Of a stretch of DNA of 64,000 nt, positions 1 to 9,395 are shown piece after piece. The translations under genes were made by a program, and so were the position numbers. Under the pieces are notes generated by a model. The model made no database searches. It saw nothing but the letters and a program-made list of their open reading frames with translations, and was not told the origin of the DNA. The DNA comes from Psychrobacter submarinus (GTDB lineage Bacteria > Pseudomonadota > Gammaproteobacteria > Pseudomonadales > Moraxellaceae), in assembly GCF_904846685.1 (NCBI RefSeq), contig NZ_CAJHBQ010000002.1, positions 1 to 64,000 on the forward strand. Reading direction: 5' to 3'. The number at the start of each line of letters is the position of its first letter. The stretch's first letter is position 1.

Positions 1-53
1 ATCGCCTAAAAAATAGTCTCTGTCAGTGCCATGGTCGAATGTTCAACACGCCC
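1..53. repeat. Right end of a MITE-like repeat (copy 1, partial)
   Basis: The first 53 bases match the right end of the elements at 49901-50188 and 59080-59344. The stretch ends with the terminal inverted repeat GAATGTTCAACACGCCC followed by TA. The left part lies outside the window. The match to the 59 kb copy is almost base for base. Confidence 0.9.
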
Positions 54-139
54 TAATATTCTCTATTAGTTTTTTGATGTTTTGACAATAATAATAGGGC
101 CGCTGTAGTGTGCCCCTTATTTAATAAACAAGGATAGTT

Positions 140-676
140 ATGATTTATCAGTATTTAGACAAAAAACCTGAGTTTGCCGTCCCTTTTAATGGCTGGGTTG
201 CCGATACGGCGCGAGTCATTGGCGATGTGTATTTAGGTCATCAAGCCAGCGTTTGGTTTGGCGCAGTGATTCGCGGTGACAATGAGCGTATTCATATCGG
301 CGACTACAGCAATGTGCAAGAAAACAGCGTGATTCACACTGATGCGGGTATCGAAGTCAAAATTGGCGATTATGTGACGATTGGGCATTTAGCGATGCTA
401 CATGGCTGTGAGATCGGTGATAACAGTTTAATTGGCATCGGCGCAGTAGTACTTAATAAAGCCAAAATCGGTAAAAACTGTATTATCGGCGCTAAAGCCT
501 TAGTCACTGAAGGTAAAGAGATTCCGGATAATTCACTAGTGATGGGCGCACCGGCCAAAGTGGTCAAAACTTTGACTGATGAGCAGGCCGCGATGCTCAA
601 GCTATCCGCTATGCACTACGCAGATCGCTGTCAAAAGTTCAAAACAGGTCTGACCGAAATCCAAGCGCCTGAATAG
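140..676 (+). CDS. Gamma-class carbonic anhydrase family protein (YrdA/PaaY type)
   Basis: This 178-residue protein is a left-handed beta-helix (hexapeptide repeat) of the gamma carbonic anhydrase family. It would be a cytosolic trimer binding a metal between subunits. Repeated I-G-D/N turns run through residues 28-130. The three metal-ligand histidines of the family are visible at about H66 (in SVIHTD), H83 and H88 (in GHLAMLHGC). An AAGGA ribosome site precedes the ATG. Many members of this family have weak or no measurable carbonic anhydrase activity, so the reaction is inferred from the fold and ligands only. It stands alone, followed by a terminator at 733-760. Confidence 0.9.
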   Translation: MIYQYLDKKPEFAVPFNGWVADTARVIGDVYLGHQASVWFGAVIRGDNERIHIGDYSNVQENSVIHTDAGIEVKIGDYVTIGHLAMLHGCEIGDNSLIGIGAVVLNKAKIGKNCIIGAKALVTEGKEIPDNSLVMGAPAKVVKTLTDEQAAMLKLSAMHYADRCQKFKTGLTEIQAPE

Positions 677-732
677 TTTTATAAGTTTTATAATAAGAAA
701 ACCGATAGCTTAAATAGTAAGAATAGTAAGTA

Positions 733-760
733 AGCGTCCTTATTTTAGGACGCTCCTTTT
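733..760 (+). terminator. Rho-independent terminator after the carbonic anhydrase gene
   Basis: Stem AGCGTCCT / AGGACGCT with a 6-nt loop is followed by CCTTTT. The T-tract is short, so termination may be partial. The next gene starts 20 bases further on. Confidence 0.55.
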
Positions 761-780
761 ATCCTCAGCGAGTATGTTTT

Positions 781-1488
781 ATGAATAACACTTCTACACC
801 AGCCCCTGCCAATGCGCGCACCTTAGCGTTATTTGATTTAGACCATACTTTGCTCGATGTCGATAGCGACTATTTGTGGGGCGAGTATATCGTCAAGCAC
901 GGCCTTGTCGATGAGGCGCAGTATCGCACTGCCAATCAAAAGTTTTATAATGACTATATAGAAGGTACTCTTGATGCGACTGAGTACAACGAGTTTGTCG
1001 CACAGTTTTTGAGCTCTTTACCGATGGACAGGCTTGATAAGTTACGTGAAGACTATATAAAAACAGAGATTGAGCCGCATATTCGCCCAAAGGCGATGGA
1101 GGTGTTGTGTGAGCACGTGGAGCTTGGTCATGAGGTGGTGATTATCTCAGCGACCAATAACTTTGTGGTGTCTGCTATCGCTCAGCGTTTTGGCATCACC
1201 GAGGCAAACGTACTATCGACGCCGCTTGAAATCGTCGATGAGCGCTACACCGGTAAATTAACCGATAAGCCTAACTTTCAAGAAGGTAAGATTTATCATC
1301 TGGATAAATGGCTTGATAAAAAGCAGCAAGATGGTATCCACTTTACCAAAACTTATGCCTACTCTGATTCTAAAAACGACATCCCGTTATTAGAATGGGC
1401 AGATATTGCCGTTTGCGTATCGCCGGATAAGGCTTTGCATGCCCATGCATTGGCGAATCGCTGGGCGGTTGAGGATTGGTCGATTTAA
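781..1488 (+). CDS. HAD-IB family phosphatase (SerB-like hydrolase)
   Basis: A 235-residue haloacid-dehalogenase-type hydrolase of subfamily IB. Motif I is DLDHT, with nucleophile D19 and acid D21. Motif II is the SAT of VVIISAT. The motif III lysine is in EGKIYHL, and motif IV is SDSKNDIPLL. These fit a cytosolic phosphomonoesterase with the helical cap at about residues 30-110. Relatives include phosphoserine phosphatase and proteins annotated as HAD-IB hydrolases with poorly defined substrates; the sequence does not separate these. It lies upstream of prfB, separated by an inverted repeat at 1561-1630, so it is probably transcribed separately. Confidence 0.88.
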   Translation: MNNTSTPAPANARTLALFDLDHTLLDVDSDYLWGEYIVKHGLVDEAQYRTANQKFYNDYIEGTLDATEYNEFVAQFLSSLPMDRLDKLREDYIKTEIEPHIRPKAMEVLCEHVELGHEVVIISATNNFVVSAIAQRFGITEANVLSTPLEIVDERYTGKLTDKPNFQEGKIYHLDKWLDKKQQDGIHFTKTYAYSDSKNDIPLLEWADIAVCVSPDKALHAHALANRWAVEDWSI

Positions 1489-1560
1489 TTTATCATCATT
1501 TAGCAGTGCTATTGCGATGAGTAGTCGACAACATCGCTTTTAATAATTATTATTTTTGGC

Positions 1561-1630
1561 GTAGGCTAGGTTTTTAACTCAGCATTTTGAATTTACAAAG
1601 TCCTGAAGCTGGGTTAAAAACCCAGCCTAC
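1561..1630. repeat. Imperfect 23-bp inverted repeat upstream of prfB
   Basis: Arms at 1561-1583 and 1608-1630 are reverse complements with two mismatches (left begins GTAGGCTAGG, right ends CCAGCCTAC), around a 24-nt loop. The shape is that of a small dispersed intergenic palindrome. It lies 36-105 bases before the prfB start and has no T-tract. Confidence 0.75.
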
Positions 1631-1665
1631 AAAGACACTATTATTTAATACATACAGGAACACTG

Positions 1666-2761
1666 ATGGAAATTAACCCATATCAAGAGCAAATCAAAGA
1701 CTTATCGACGCGTGGACAGGACCTGCGGAGGTATCTTTGACTTCGATGGTAAGCAAGAGCGCTTAGAGGAAGTCAATTTAGAGATGGAGAGTCCGGAGCT
1801 GTGGAACGATCCGGAACGTGCCACCAAAATTAGCAAAGAAAAAAGTCAGCTCGATAGCGTCATCGAGATAGTGGTATCGCTTGAGACTACGCTTGAAGAT
1901 GCCGCTGCAATGCTAGAGCTCGCGGTCGAAGCCGAGGATGAGTCCCTGCTCAAAGATGTGCAAAGCGAGCTTGATAGTGCTGAAAAACGCGTCGCCGATT
2001 TGGAGTTTCGCCGGATGTTCAGCGGTGAGATGGACCCGAACAACTGCTATTTGGATATCCAATCGGGTAGCGGCGGCACCGAGGCCCAAGATTGGGCGGA
2101 GATGCTACTGCGCATGTATACACGCTGGGCGGAGGCGCACGGTTTTAAAGTTGAGGTTATCGAAGTATCTTCAGGTAGTGTCGCCGGTATTAAGTCTGCC
2201 ACTATCGAGATCAAAGGCGATTATGCTTTTGGCTGGCTACGCACTGAGATTGGCGTGCATCGCTTAGTGCGTAAGTCGCCTTTTGATAGTAACAACGGTC
2301 GTCATACCTCGTTTGCGGCTGTGTTTGTGTCGCCTGAGATTGACGATGATATCGATATCGATATCAATCCTGCTGATCTGCGGATTGACACTTATCGCTC
2401 ATCAGGTGCTGGCGGTCAGCACGTCAATACCACAGACTCGGCAGTACGTATCACCCATGAGCCAAGCGGCGTGGTGGTCACTTGCCAAAACGAGCGTAGC
2501 CAACATGGCAATAAAGCCACCGCAATGAAAATGCTACGCGCTAAGCTCTATGAGCTTGAGATGCAAAAACGCATGGAGAGCCAACAAGCGGTAGAAGATA
2601 ATAAGTCCGATGTCGGTTGGGGCAGTCAAATTCGCTCGTATGTCCTTGATGACTCGCGGATCAAAGATTTGCGTACTGGCGTTGAGACCTTTAATACCGG
2701 CGCCGTACTCGACGGCGATTTGGATCAATTTATTGAGGCTAGTTTGAAAGCAGGATTATAA
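1666..2761 (+). CDS. prfB: Peptide chain release factor 2 (RF2), made by programmed +1 frameshift
   Basis: RF2 recognises UGA and UAA stop codons and triggers peptide release on the ribosome. The gene is in two pieces. Frame zero runs 1666-1737 (24 codons) to an in-frame TGA at 1738-1740. Reading resumes in +1 at 1739 (GAC) and runs to 2761, giving about 364 residues, the usual RF2 length. The SPF stop-codon recognition tripeptide is at residues 204-206 and the catalytic GGQ at 249-251. A naive start at 1712 (ATG in frame with the second part) is not real: the N-terminus starting MEINPYQ matches the family. Low RF2 lets the ribosome pause at UGA and shift, so the protein controls its own level. 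Confidence 0.97.
1727..1741 (+). promoter_or_regulatory. prfB autoregulatory +1 frameshift site
   Basis: An internal Shine-Dalgarno-like GGAGG (1727-1731) sits three bases before CTT (1735-1737), which is followed by TGA C. This is the classic RF2 arrangement: the internal SD stimulates slipping of tRNA-Leu from CUU to UUU. Seen directly in the sequence. Confidence 0.95.
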
Positions 2762-2801
2762 ATTAAATTGAAGCTAACTTTCAATTGAGTATAGATTGCT
2801 A

Positions 2802-2860
2802 TAGGGTGTATTCTATGCACCGTGATAATAGCGTTTGACGGGTGCTTAGAAAGCACCCTA
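2802..2860. repeat. Imperfect 20-bp inverted repeat after prfB
   Basis: The left arm starts TAGGGTGTATTC and the right arm ends AAAGCACCCTA. The two pair over about 20 bases with three mismatches. No T-tract follows, so it looks like a small palindromic intergenic repeat rather than a terminator. Confidence 0.6.
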
Positions 2861-2957
2861 CGCTTTGAGCACCTTAAAAAGTGGTGAATTAAAAAAGAAA
2901 ATTATGATGACTAAATTTTAATATTAACTGTTTAATAAAATTTACTTAAGGAAACCT

Positions 2958-3242
2958 ATGCCAAGCGTTAATCAATATTTTGATAATAAAGTGGCGTCCA
3001 TCGCCTTTCAAACCGCTACTCTCCCTGCCACTGTTGGTGTGATGGAGATAGGCGAATACGAATTTAGTACTAGCGAGTTTGAAACCATGAGTGTCGTGAG
3101 CGGGACACTCACCGTAAAGTTGCCAAATAATGATAACTGGCAGACTTTTGCGGCGGGCGAGCAATTTACGATTGAAGCGGATAAAAAGTTCAACGTTAAA
3201 GTTGAAGTCGAAAGCGCTTATTTATGTACTTACGGTAAATAG
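2958..3242 (+). CDS. ppnP: Pyrimidine/purine nucleoside phosphorylase PpnP (DUF1255)
   Basis: A 94-residue single-domain cupin of the PpnP/YaiE family (formerly UPF0345). In the family it carries out phosphorolysis of a range of nucleosides to free base and ribose-1-phosphate in the cytosol. The whole protein fits the family: an N-terminal [11 protein letters not shown] segment, the central SGTLTVKLP strand and the C-terminal Y-L-C-x-Y ending. The ATG follows AAGGAAACCT. It is monocistronic, with a strong terminator at 3286-3313. Recognition is by overall pattern and length. Confidence 0.93.
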   Translation: MPSVNQYFDNKVASIAFQTATLPATVGVMEIGEYEFSTSEFETMSVVSGTLTVKLPNNDNWQTFAAGEQFTIEADKKFNVKVEVESAYLCTYGK

Positions 3243-3285
3243 CATTATTATCGACAATGTTAGCAATAATTTCAGTGCCATAAAA

Positions 3286-3313
3286 TGCCAAGCTTAATGC
3301 TTGGTTTTTTTTT
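3286..3313 (+). terminator. Terminator after ppnP
   Basis: Stem CCAAGC / GCTTGG with a five-base TTAAT loop, then a run of nine T. Confidence 0.85.
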
Positions 3314-3448
3314 ATTTTTTAATCATTCTACTTTTACACAGCACTACATATTCTCTGCGTCAATTTAACAGTAAACAGCGCTTTATTTCATTATTCTAAA
3401 TCATCAACAGTTTACTTTTAAAATAATGAATTACAAGGGTTTTGGTTT

Positions 3449-4579
3449 ATGGTGAATAAGGCTCAAGTACAGGCGGCTCTAGATCTTCGTCATGATTATG
3501 AGCGCCTAGCCAAGCAAGCAAACCTGCGCTATGTCAGCGATGATGAGCCGGGTTTTACCCGCCGCCGTCATGGTCGCGGCTTTACCTATCGAGATGCAGC
3601 AGGCAATACGGTCAAAGATAAAAAACTGCGCCAACGTTTTGAGGCTTTAGTCATTCCGCCGATGTGGTCTGAGGTGTGGATATGCCAACATGAAAACGGT
3701 CATCTCCAATCGACAGGGCGCGATGGCAAGGCGCGTAAGCAGTATCTGTATCATGAGCTGTGGGATAGTGTGCGCGATCGTGCCAAATTTGAGGCGATGA
3801 TTGGCTTTGCGAGCGCCCTGCCTAATCTGCGCGCGCAAGTCGAAAAAGATTTAGAAGCTGAGACTTTATCGCATGATAATGTGCTTGCGGCGGTGGTGAA
3901 GTTGCTAGAGACGACTCTCATTCGTATCGGTAATAGTCGCTATGCTAAGCTCAATAAAAGCTACGGCCTTAGTACTTTACGTAGTAAGCATGTGAGTGAA
4001 ACAGAGAATGGCTTGGCCTTCGATTTCGTTGGTAAAAGTGCCAAAGCGCATCATATCGAGCTACAAGACGAGCGCTTGATAGACATCGTACAGTCTTGCT
4101 CTGAGTTGCCTGGCTATCAGATTTTTAAATATTTAGATGACAATGGCGACAAACGCGTGGTTGATAGCTCTGATGTCAATGAGTATCTACGCCTGCATCT
4201 GTGTGAGGATAGCAAGGCTGCCTCGGACTGCACAAGTAGGCTCTACAGCGCAAAAGACTTTCGCACTTGGATGGCAAGTGTGCTGGCCGCCAGTTATTTA
4301 TACGATGAGCTACAAAACGGAAACGGCGAAGCCATTTTGGCGAGTGCCCCTGACAGTAAACTGCGGCAAACGTTAGTCACTGAGATGGTCAAAGATGTCG
4401 CAGAAGAGTTAGGCAATACGCCAAGTGTCTGCCGTAGCTCCTACATTAATCCTATTATCATTGAGAAGTTCTTGGCAGGCGAGTTTTATGAAAATTATAA
4501 ACAAGCCCGGCGCGGACGAACTAGAGAGTATCAGAGCTTAGAGGAAAAAGCGCTGCTTCGTTTTTTGGATAACTCATGA
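3449..4579 (+). CDS. DNA topoisomerase IB (poxvirus-like type)
   Basis: A 376-residue type IB topoisomerase. It nicks one DNA strand through a 3'-phosphotyrosyl link and relaxes supercoils. The N-terminal domain (about 1-100) contains GFTRRRHGRGFTY and the VIPP motif typical of bacterial TopIB. The catalytic domain carries the Arg region GRDGKARKQYLYH, the Lys region STLRSKHV and the Arg region KDFRTWM. The nucleophile is probably Y332 in CRSSYINP. It stands alone, about 200 bases after ppnP with a terminator between. TopIB is patchily distributed in bacteria, so an ancient transfer is possible, but base use looks like the neighbours. Confidence 0.93.
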   Translation: MVNKAQVQAALDLRHDYERLAKQANLRYVSDDEPGFTRRRHGRGFTYRDAAGNTVKDKKLRQRFEALVIPPMWSEVWICQHENGHLQSTGRDGKARKQYLYHELWDSVRDRAKFEAMIGFASALPNLRAQVEKDLEAETLSHDNVLAAVVKLLETTLIRIGNSRYAKLNKSYGLSTLRSKHVSETENGLAFDFVGKSAKAHHIELQDERLIDIVQSCSELPGYQIFKYLDDNGDKRVVDSSDVNEYLRLHLCEDSKAASDCTSRLYSAKDFRTWMASVLAASYLYDELQNGNGEAILASAPDSKLRQTLVTEMVKDVAEELGNTPSVCRSSYINPIIIEKFLAGEFYENYKQARRGRTREYQSLEEKALLRFLDNS

Positions 4580-4630
4580 GTAGATGAATAGCTCTAAGAC
4601 TTCTTAGATAAAGCTGTTATCTTTTATATC

Positions 4631-4661
4631 GTTAAGATAGTTTACTTACTCTTATCTTAAC
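4631..4661. repeat. 9-bp inverted repeat after the topoisomerase gene
   Basis: GTTAAGATA and TATCTTAAC flank a 13-base loop in the gap between the topoisomerase and SDR genes. There is no T-tract, so it could be a weak transcript end or an operator for the following SDR. Its function is not known. Confidence 0.45.
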
Positions 4662-4752
4662 AAGGTAAGCGCATCGTATATATAATCGATAATATATACA
4701 CTATGAAGATATACACTAAGGGTCATCATCTACAAACGATAAGGGAGATATC

Positions 4753-5538
4753 ATGCAAATACAGGGAAACAGTTTTTTAGTCACTGGCGGCGCTTCAGGG
4801 TTAGGCGAAGCCGTGGTTCGCGCTATCACTGCGCAAGGCGGAAAAGTAGTCATCGCGGACCTCAATGAAGAGGCGGGGACAGCTTTAGCCCGTGAGCTTG
4901 GCGATAGCGTTCGCTTTGTGCGCTGTGATGTCACCAGCGGCGATGACGTACAAGCGGCAGTCGCTACCGCCGAGACGGACTTTGGTAGTCTGCAAGGCTC
5001 TATCAACTGCGCGGGCATCGCTGTGGTACAAAAGCTACTCGACCGTGATAATAACCCAGCGGATCTAGAGGCGTTCACACGCGGCGTTACTATCAATCAA
5101 GTCGGCTCGTTTAATGTCGCACGTTTGGTGGCAGCTAGTATTGCTAAGCGTGTCGCCGCCAATACCAACGCTGATAGTGCGCAAAATGCCGATAACGGTA
5201 TTATTATTAATACAGCGTCTATTGCAGCTTTTGATGGGCAAGTCGGGCAGGCCAGTTATGCGTCATCGAAAGCGGGCGTGGCTGGTATGATGTTGCCACT
5301 AGCGCGTGAGCTGACGCGTCATGGTATTCGCGTTATGACGATAGCGCCAGGGGTGTTTGCGACGCCGATGATGCACAGTATCCCAGAAAAGGCCCGCGAA
5401 CAACTAGAGGCAGCTGTCCCTTATCCAAAACGTCTGGGCGCTCCTGAGGAGTTTGCTAAGTTGGCGATGCATATTATCGATAATGCCTATCTTAATGGTG
5501 AAGTGATACGCTTAGATGGCGCGATTCGTATGGTCTGA
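4753..5538 (+). CDS. SDR-family NAD-dependent dehydrogenase, similar to type II 3-hydroxyacyl-CoA dehydrogenase
   Basis: A 261-residue classical short-chain dehydrogenase. The cofactor loop is TGGASGLG (residues 11-18), NCAG is at 85-88, and the triad is S156, Y169 and K173 (YASSK). D36 after the second strand (VIADL) favours NAD over NADP. The overall pattern, including APGVFATPMM and a C-terminus ending GAIRMV, resembles the type II 3-hydroxyacyl-CoA dehydrogenase group (HSD17B10-like) used in fatty-acid or branched-chain acyl-CoA oxidation. The substrate is inferred. The ATG follows AGGGAGATATC. It is monocistronic. Confidence 0.85.
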   Translation: MQIQGNSFLVTGGASGLGEAVVRAITAQGGKVVIADLNEEAGTALARELGDSVRFVRCDVTSGDDVQAAVATAETDFGSLQGSINCAGIAVVQKLLDRDNNPADLEAFTRGVTINQVGSFNVARLVAASIAKRVAANTNADSAQNADNGIIINTASIAAFDGQVGQASYASSKAGVAGMMLPLARELTRHGIRVMTIAPGVFATPMMHSIPEKAREQLEAAVPYPKRLGAPEEFAKLAMHIIDNAYLNGEVIRLDGAIRMV

Positions 5539-5650
5539 TCGCTTAGCTCTTTTTCTATTCATAACTTCTGCACAAACCTTGGCATAGAGATCTGTTATCT
5601 TGTGACTAAGCTCACTTAATAAGAAGCAATTTCTATGTCATTTTCTCGAT

Positions 5651-5757
5651 TATAGTCGAACCACTATTAAAGTGTTACAGCGTTAGACTCGTTTAGCCTA
5701 CTACTGTAGTACTTGCACTCGTCTGCCTTGTACCACTTTTAATATTGATTGACTATA
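5651..5757. repeat. About 107-bp palindromic MITE-like element
   Basis: The ends are imperfect 24-base inverted repeats: left TATAGTCGAACCACTATTAA..., right ...ATATTGATTGACTATA. The middle is not protein coding. Its right end overlaps the first codons proposed for the L,D-transpeptidase gene (TTG at 5749). From memory, similar short palindromic repeats occur often between Psychrobacter genes; this was not checked. Confidence 0.65.
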
Positions 5758-6309
5758 TCATCTCGCAAAACCAAACCCTTCTCTTTGGCTATTCTGATGC
5801 TGATAGTCGTTAGTATGATAAGTGTGAGCGCGCTGGCCTTAGCTAAAAATAGCAGCAAGCACAATCAAGCTATCCATACAGATGTCACTATCGATAAAGT
5901 TTATGTCGATAAGTCCGAGCGGGTATTAAAGCTATTAAGTGGCGATCGAGTAATCAAAACTTATCACATTGCTTTAGGGGATAGCCCAGTGGGACATAAG
6001 CGCCAAGAAGGCGACGAGCGCACACCGACAGGGAGTTATATTTTTGATTATAAAAACGAAAACTCTAACTACTATCGCTCCATCCACGTCAGTTATCCTA
6101 ACGCCGCTGATAAAGCCCAAGCCAAAAAACGCGGGGTCAGTGCGGGCGGTGATATTATGATTCATGGACAAAAAAACGGCCTTGGTCATCTGGCGGCTAT
6201 TACGCAGCAGCGTGATTGGACGGATGGCTGTATTGCGGTGACTAATGATGAGATGGATGAGATTATGAGCGTATACAAAGCAGGAATGCCGATTGAAATT
6301 GTAGAATAG
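5749..6309 (+). CDS. L,D-transpeptidase family protein (YkuD domain), exported
   Basis: A 186-residue periplasmic enzyme. An N-terminal signal or membrane segment spans about residues 11-32, preceded by a basic region (SSRKTKP). The YkuD domain covers about 48-185. The histidine is in MIHG (H139) and the catalytic cysteine is C161 in WTDGCIAVTN, the variant found in ErfK/YafK-like proteins. The family forms or edits 3-3 peptidoglycan crosslinks or attaches lipoproteins. The start is uncertain: TTG at 5749 is the first codon after an in-frame stop, has no clear ribosome site and lies inside the repeat at 5651-5757. The next ATG (5797) would remove the basic n-region. Confidence 0.85.
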   Translation: MTISSRKTKPFSLAILMLIVVSMISVSALALAKNSSKHNQAIHTDVTIDKVYVDKSERVLKLLSGDRVIKTYHIALGDSPVGHKRQEGDERTPTGSYIFDYKNENSNYYRSIHVSYPNAADKAQAKKRGVSAGGDIMIHGQKNGLGHLAAITQQRDWTDGCIAVTNDEMDEIMSVYKAGMPIEIVE

Positions 6310-6513
6310 CTTAGCGTTTTTTATCGTCTCATGAGCCAGTTATAGCGTTTGTTCTGGATAGGGCAAGCGCTTTTTTATTAGCAATAAACTCTTATTTAGG
6401 TACTTATTTTTCTTTAAGCTTCTCAAAAAAGCTTCTTGAAATAGCACTGATAAATACTTATTAATAAACTAGATTTATATCATTGCTAATAGTAAGGTTT
6501 TTATTGTTTTTCG

Positions 6514-6542
6514 CTTGAAATGACTGTCACTATACCTTATAT
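6514..6542 (+). promoter_or_regulatory. Possible sigma-32 (heat-shock) promoter of clpB
   Basis: CTTGAAA (6514-6520) is followed after 14 bases by CCTTATAT (6535-6542), about 80 bases before the clpB start. This resembles the E. coli sigma-32 pattern TTGAAA-N(12-14)-CCCATnT, although the -10 half is imperfect. The rest of the 313-base gap (6310-6622) holds only a weak GCGC/T-rich stretch near 6370 that may end the previous transcript. Confidence 0.45.
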
Positions 6543-6622
6543 AGATAGCAACCAAAGGCAAACGGGCTAACCTAATACTTATAAAAGCCTGTTGCCATGA
6601 TAAATTATCAAAGGATAACAAT

Positions 6623-9220
6623 ATGAGATTTGAGAAATTCACCCAAAAGTTGCAATCTGCAATACAAGAAGCGCAAAGCTTAGCGTTAGGGCGTGATAAC
6701 ACCGGTATCGATCCGGTGCATTTATTAGCAGTATTATTGCAAGATGAGTCAAACATCGCGATCTGTCAGCAAGCCGGCGCATCCATTCCGGCGCTAAAAA
6801 ATGGCGTGGCCAAAGCGCTCGATAATCAAGCAACTATTAGCAACCCAACAGGCGATGTCAATCTAAACCCAAACTCAGTAAAGATTTTAAACCTAGCCGA
6901 TCGCCAAGCACAAAAAGAAGGCGATGATTTTATTGCCACTGAATGGGTGCTATTGGCACTGGCGGAGCAAGGCGAAACCAAAAAAATCTTTGAAAGTGCT
7001 GGGGTTACCGCAGATAAGTTAGCAGCGGTTATCGAGCAACTTCGCGGTGATGAAACTGTGAATAATCAAAACGCAGAAGATCAGCGTGATGCGCTAAACA
7101 AATATACTATCAACTTAACTGAGCAGGCTGAGCTGGGTAAGCTTGATCCGGTCATTGGCCGTGATGAAGAGATTCGTCGTACCATTCAGGTGCTCTCGCG
7201 CCGCACCAAAAACAACCCCGTGCTCATTGGTGAACCGGGCGTCGGTAAGACAGCCATCGTCGAAGGCCTAGCACAAAAAATAATCAATGGCGATGTGCCA
7301 GAAGGTCTACGCCGTAAGGAAGTGTTGTCCTTGGATTTAGGTGCATTGATTGCCGGTGCTAAGTTCCGCGGTGAGTTCGAAGAACGTCTCAAAGGCGTGC
7401 TTAGCGACCTTGCCAAGCAAGAAGGTAACGTCATTTTGTTTATCGATGAGCTGCATACCATGGTCGGCGCGGGTAAGTCAGAGGGCGCGATGGACGCCGG
7501 CAATATGCTAAAGCCTGCACTGGCGCGCGGTGAGCTACACTGCGTCGGCGCGACGACGTTAGATGAGTATCGTCAATTTATCGAAAAAGATGCCGCCCTT
7601 GAGCGCCGTTTCCAAAAAGTATTGGTCGATGAGCCAACGGTTGAAGACACCATTGCGATTTTGCGTGGTCTAAAAGAGCGTTATGAGCTGCATCACGGTG
7701 TCGATATTCAAGACAGCGCGATTATTGCCGCAGCGCGCATGAGCCATCGTTATATCACCGATCGCAAGCTGCCTGATAAAGCGATTGATTTAATCGATGA
7801 AGCAGCCAGTCGCCTGCGCATGGAGATGGACAGTAAGCCTGAAGCACTCGGTAAGCTCGATAGCCGTCTGATTCAGCTAAAAATGCAGCGCGAAGTACTC
7901 AAAAACGAAGAAGATGCCGGCGCACAAGCAGAGCGTAAAGTGCTTGATAGCCAAATCGAGGAGCTAGAAAAAGAGTACGCCGATCTCAATGAGATTTGGC
8001 AAGCGGAAAAAGCGCTGGTCAAAGGCTCTCAGCAGCTAAAAGACGAGCTGGACAAAGCGCGTATCGCTTATGATAAAGCCAGCCGCGAAGGCGACTATGA
8101 GACCATGAGTAAGCTGCAGTACGAGACGATTCCACAGCTTGAGCGCCGTATCACAGAGTCTGATTTGGCCGAGCAAAAAGAGCTGGCAGGTGATAATGGC
8201 GGTGCCAAACTGCTGCGTAATAAAGTCACGGACAACGAGATCGCAGAGGTGGTGGCAGCCGCGACGGGAATTCCTGTCAGCAAAATGCTGCAAGGCGAGC
8301 GTGACAAGATGCTGGCGATGGAAGACAAGCTGCATGAGCGCGTCATCGGTCAAGATGAAGCAGTCGAAGCAGTCGCCAACGCTGTGCGCCGTAGCCGAGC
8401 TGGGTTGTCTGATCCCAACCGCCCATCGGGTTCGTTCTTATTTTTAGGGCCTACGGGGGTTGGTAAAACTGAGCTGACCAAATCACTGGCCAACTTCTTG
8501 TTTGATAGTGAGGATGCCATCATCCGTATCGACATGAGTGAGTATATGGAGAAGCACAGCGTCAGCCGCTTAGTGGGCGCGCCTCCAGGCTATGTCGGTT
8601 ATGAAGAAGGCGGTACGTTAACCGAAGCGGTACGCCGTAAGCCTTATAGCGTGATACTGTTTGATGAGGTCGAAAAAGCGCATCCTGATGTGTTTAATAT
8701 CTTGCTACAAGTGTTAGACGATGGACGTTTGACCGACTCACAAGGCCGCGTGGTCGACTTCAAAAACACGGTGATTGTGATGACCAGTAACTTAGGCTCA
8801 CACAAAATCCAAGAGATGGTCGGCGAGAGCTATGAAGACATCAAGTCTGAGGTGATGGATTCGGTCGGACAGCATTTCCGCCCAGAGTTTATCAACCGTA
8901 TCGATGAGATTGTGGTCTTCCATCCGCTTGGCATGTCGCAGATGGCTGGTATTGCTGACATTCAGTTGCAGCGTCTACGTCAGCGTCTCCAAGAGCGTGA
9001 GATGGATATCGAGCTGTCAGCCGATGCGATGCACAAACTAGTCGCTGTTGGTTACGATCCTGTGTATGGCGCGCGTCCACTAAAACGTGCTATCCAGCAA
9101 GAGATCGAAAATCCATTGTCATTAAAGCTATTGGCAGGTGACTTTGTCGCAGGTGATATCATCAAAGTCGATGTCGATCAAGATGATAGATTGACTTTTA
9201 ATAAGCTTAGAATGAGCTAA
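6623..9220 (+). CDS. clpB: ATP-dependent disaggregase ClpB
   Basis: This 865-residue AAA+ chaperone works with DnaK to extract polypeptides from aggregates in the cytosol. An N-terminal double Clp repeat (about 1-145) precedes the first AAA domain, with Walker [10 protein letters not shown] and Walker B FIDELH. A long coiled-coil middle domain (about 400-530) separates it from the second AAA domain, with Walker [10 protein letters not shown], Walker [10 protein letters not shown] and the [13 protein letters not shown] pore region. The presence of the middle domain, and no ClpP-binding loop evident, separate it from ClpA and ClpC. The start is set by AAGGATAACAAT before the ATG. It is monocistronic with a possible heat-shock promoter and a good terminator. 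Confidence 0.98.
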   Translation: MRFEKFTQKLQSAIQEAQSLALGRDNTGIDPVHLLAVLLQDESNIAICQQAGASIPALKNGVAKALDNQATISNPTGDVNLNPNSVKILNLADRQAQKEGDDFIATEWVLLALAEQGETKKIFESAGVTADKLAAVIEQLRGDETVNNQNAEDQRDALNKYTINLTEQAELGKLDPVIGRDEEIRRTIQVLSRRTKNNPVLIGEPGVGKTAIVEGLAQKIINGDVPEGLRRKEVLSLDLGALIAGAKFRGEFEERLKGVLSDLAKQEGNVILFIDELHTMVGAGKSEGAMDAGNMLKPALARGELHCVGATTLDEYRQFIEKDAALERRFQKVLVDEPTVEDTIAILRGLKERYELHHGVDIQDSAIIAAARMSHRYITDRKLPDKAIDLIDEAASRLRMEMDSKPEALGKLDSRLIQLKMQREVLKNEEDAGAQAERKVLDSQIEELEKEYADLNEIWQAEKALVKGSQQLKDELDKARIAYDKASREGDYETMSKLQYETIPQLERRITESDLAEQKELAGDNGGAKLLRNKVTDNEIAEVVAAATGIPVSKMLQGERDKMLAMEDKLHERVIGQDEAVEAVANAVRRSRAGLSDPNRPSGSFLFLGPTGVGKTELTKSLANFLFDSEDAIIRIDMSEYMEKHSVSRLVGAPPGYVGYEEGGTLTEAVRRKPYSVILFDEVEKAHPDVFNILLQVLDDGRLTDSQGRVVDFKNTVIVMTSNLGSHKIQEMVGESYEDIKSEVMDSVGQHFRPEFINRIDEIVVFHPLGMSQMAGIADIQLQRLRQRLQEREMDIELSADAMHKLVAVGYDPVYGARPLKRAIQQEIENPLSLKLLAGDFVAGDIIKVDVDQDDRLTFNKLRMS

Positions 9221-9260
9221 TAGTCATTTTAGATTGAGAGTCAATCTCTAAGTAACACTA

Positions 9261-9295
9261 ACCCTTTATCTGCCATAGTAGATAAAGGGTTTTTT
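9261..9295 (+). terminator. Terminator after clpB
   Basis: An 11-base stem (ACCCTTTATCT / AGATAAAGGGT) with an 8-base loop is followed by a run of T. Confidence 0.92.
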
Positions 9296-9395
9296 GTTGC
9301 ATAATTGCTGTTCGAAGCGACCTGAAGCTTGCTATATTAAAATAGACGTCAGCGATAAATAAAAATGAGATTAAAGATATTAAAGGATGAACGCT

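Noticed and set aside
1712..2761. prfB as a simple 349-residue frame starting at 1712
   Set aside because: The family N-terminus and the CTT-TGA-C shift site show that translation starts at 1666 in another frame.
7186..7503. Minus-strand frames inside clpB
   Set aside because: Serine- and proline-rich antisense shadows typical of GC-rich coding DNA.
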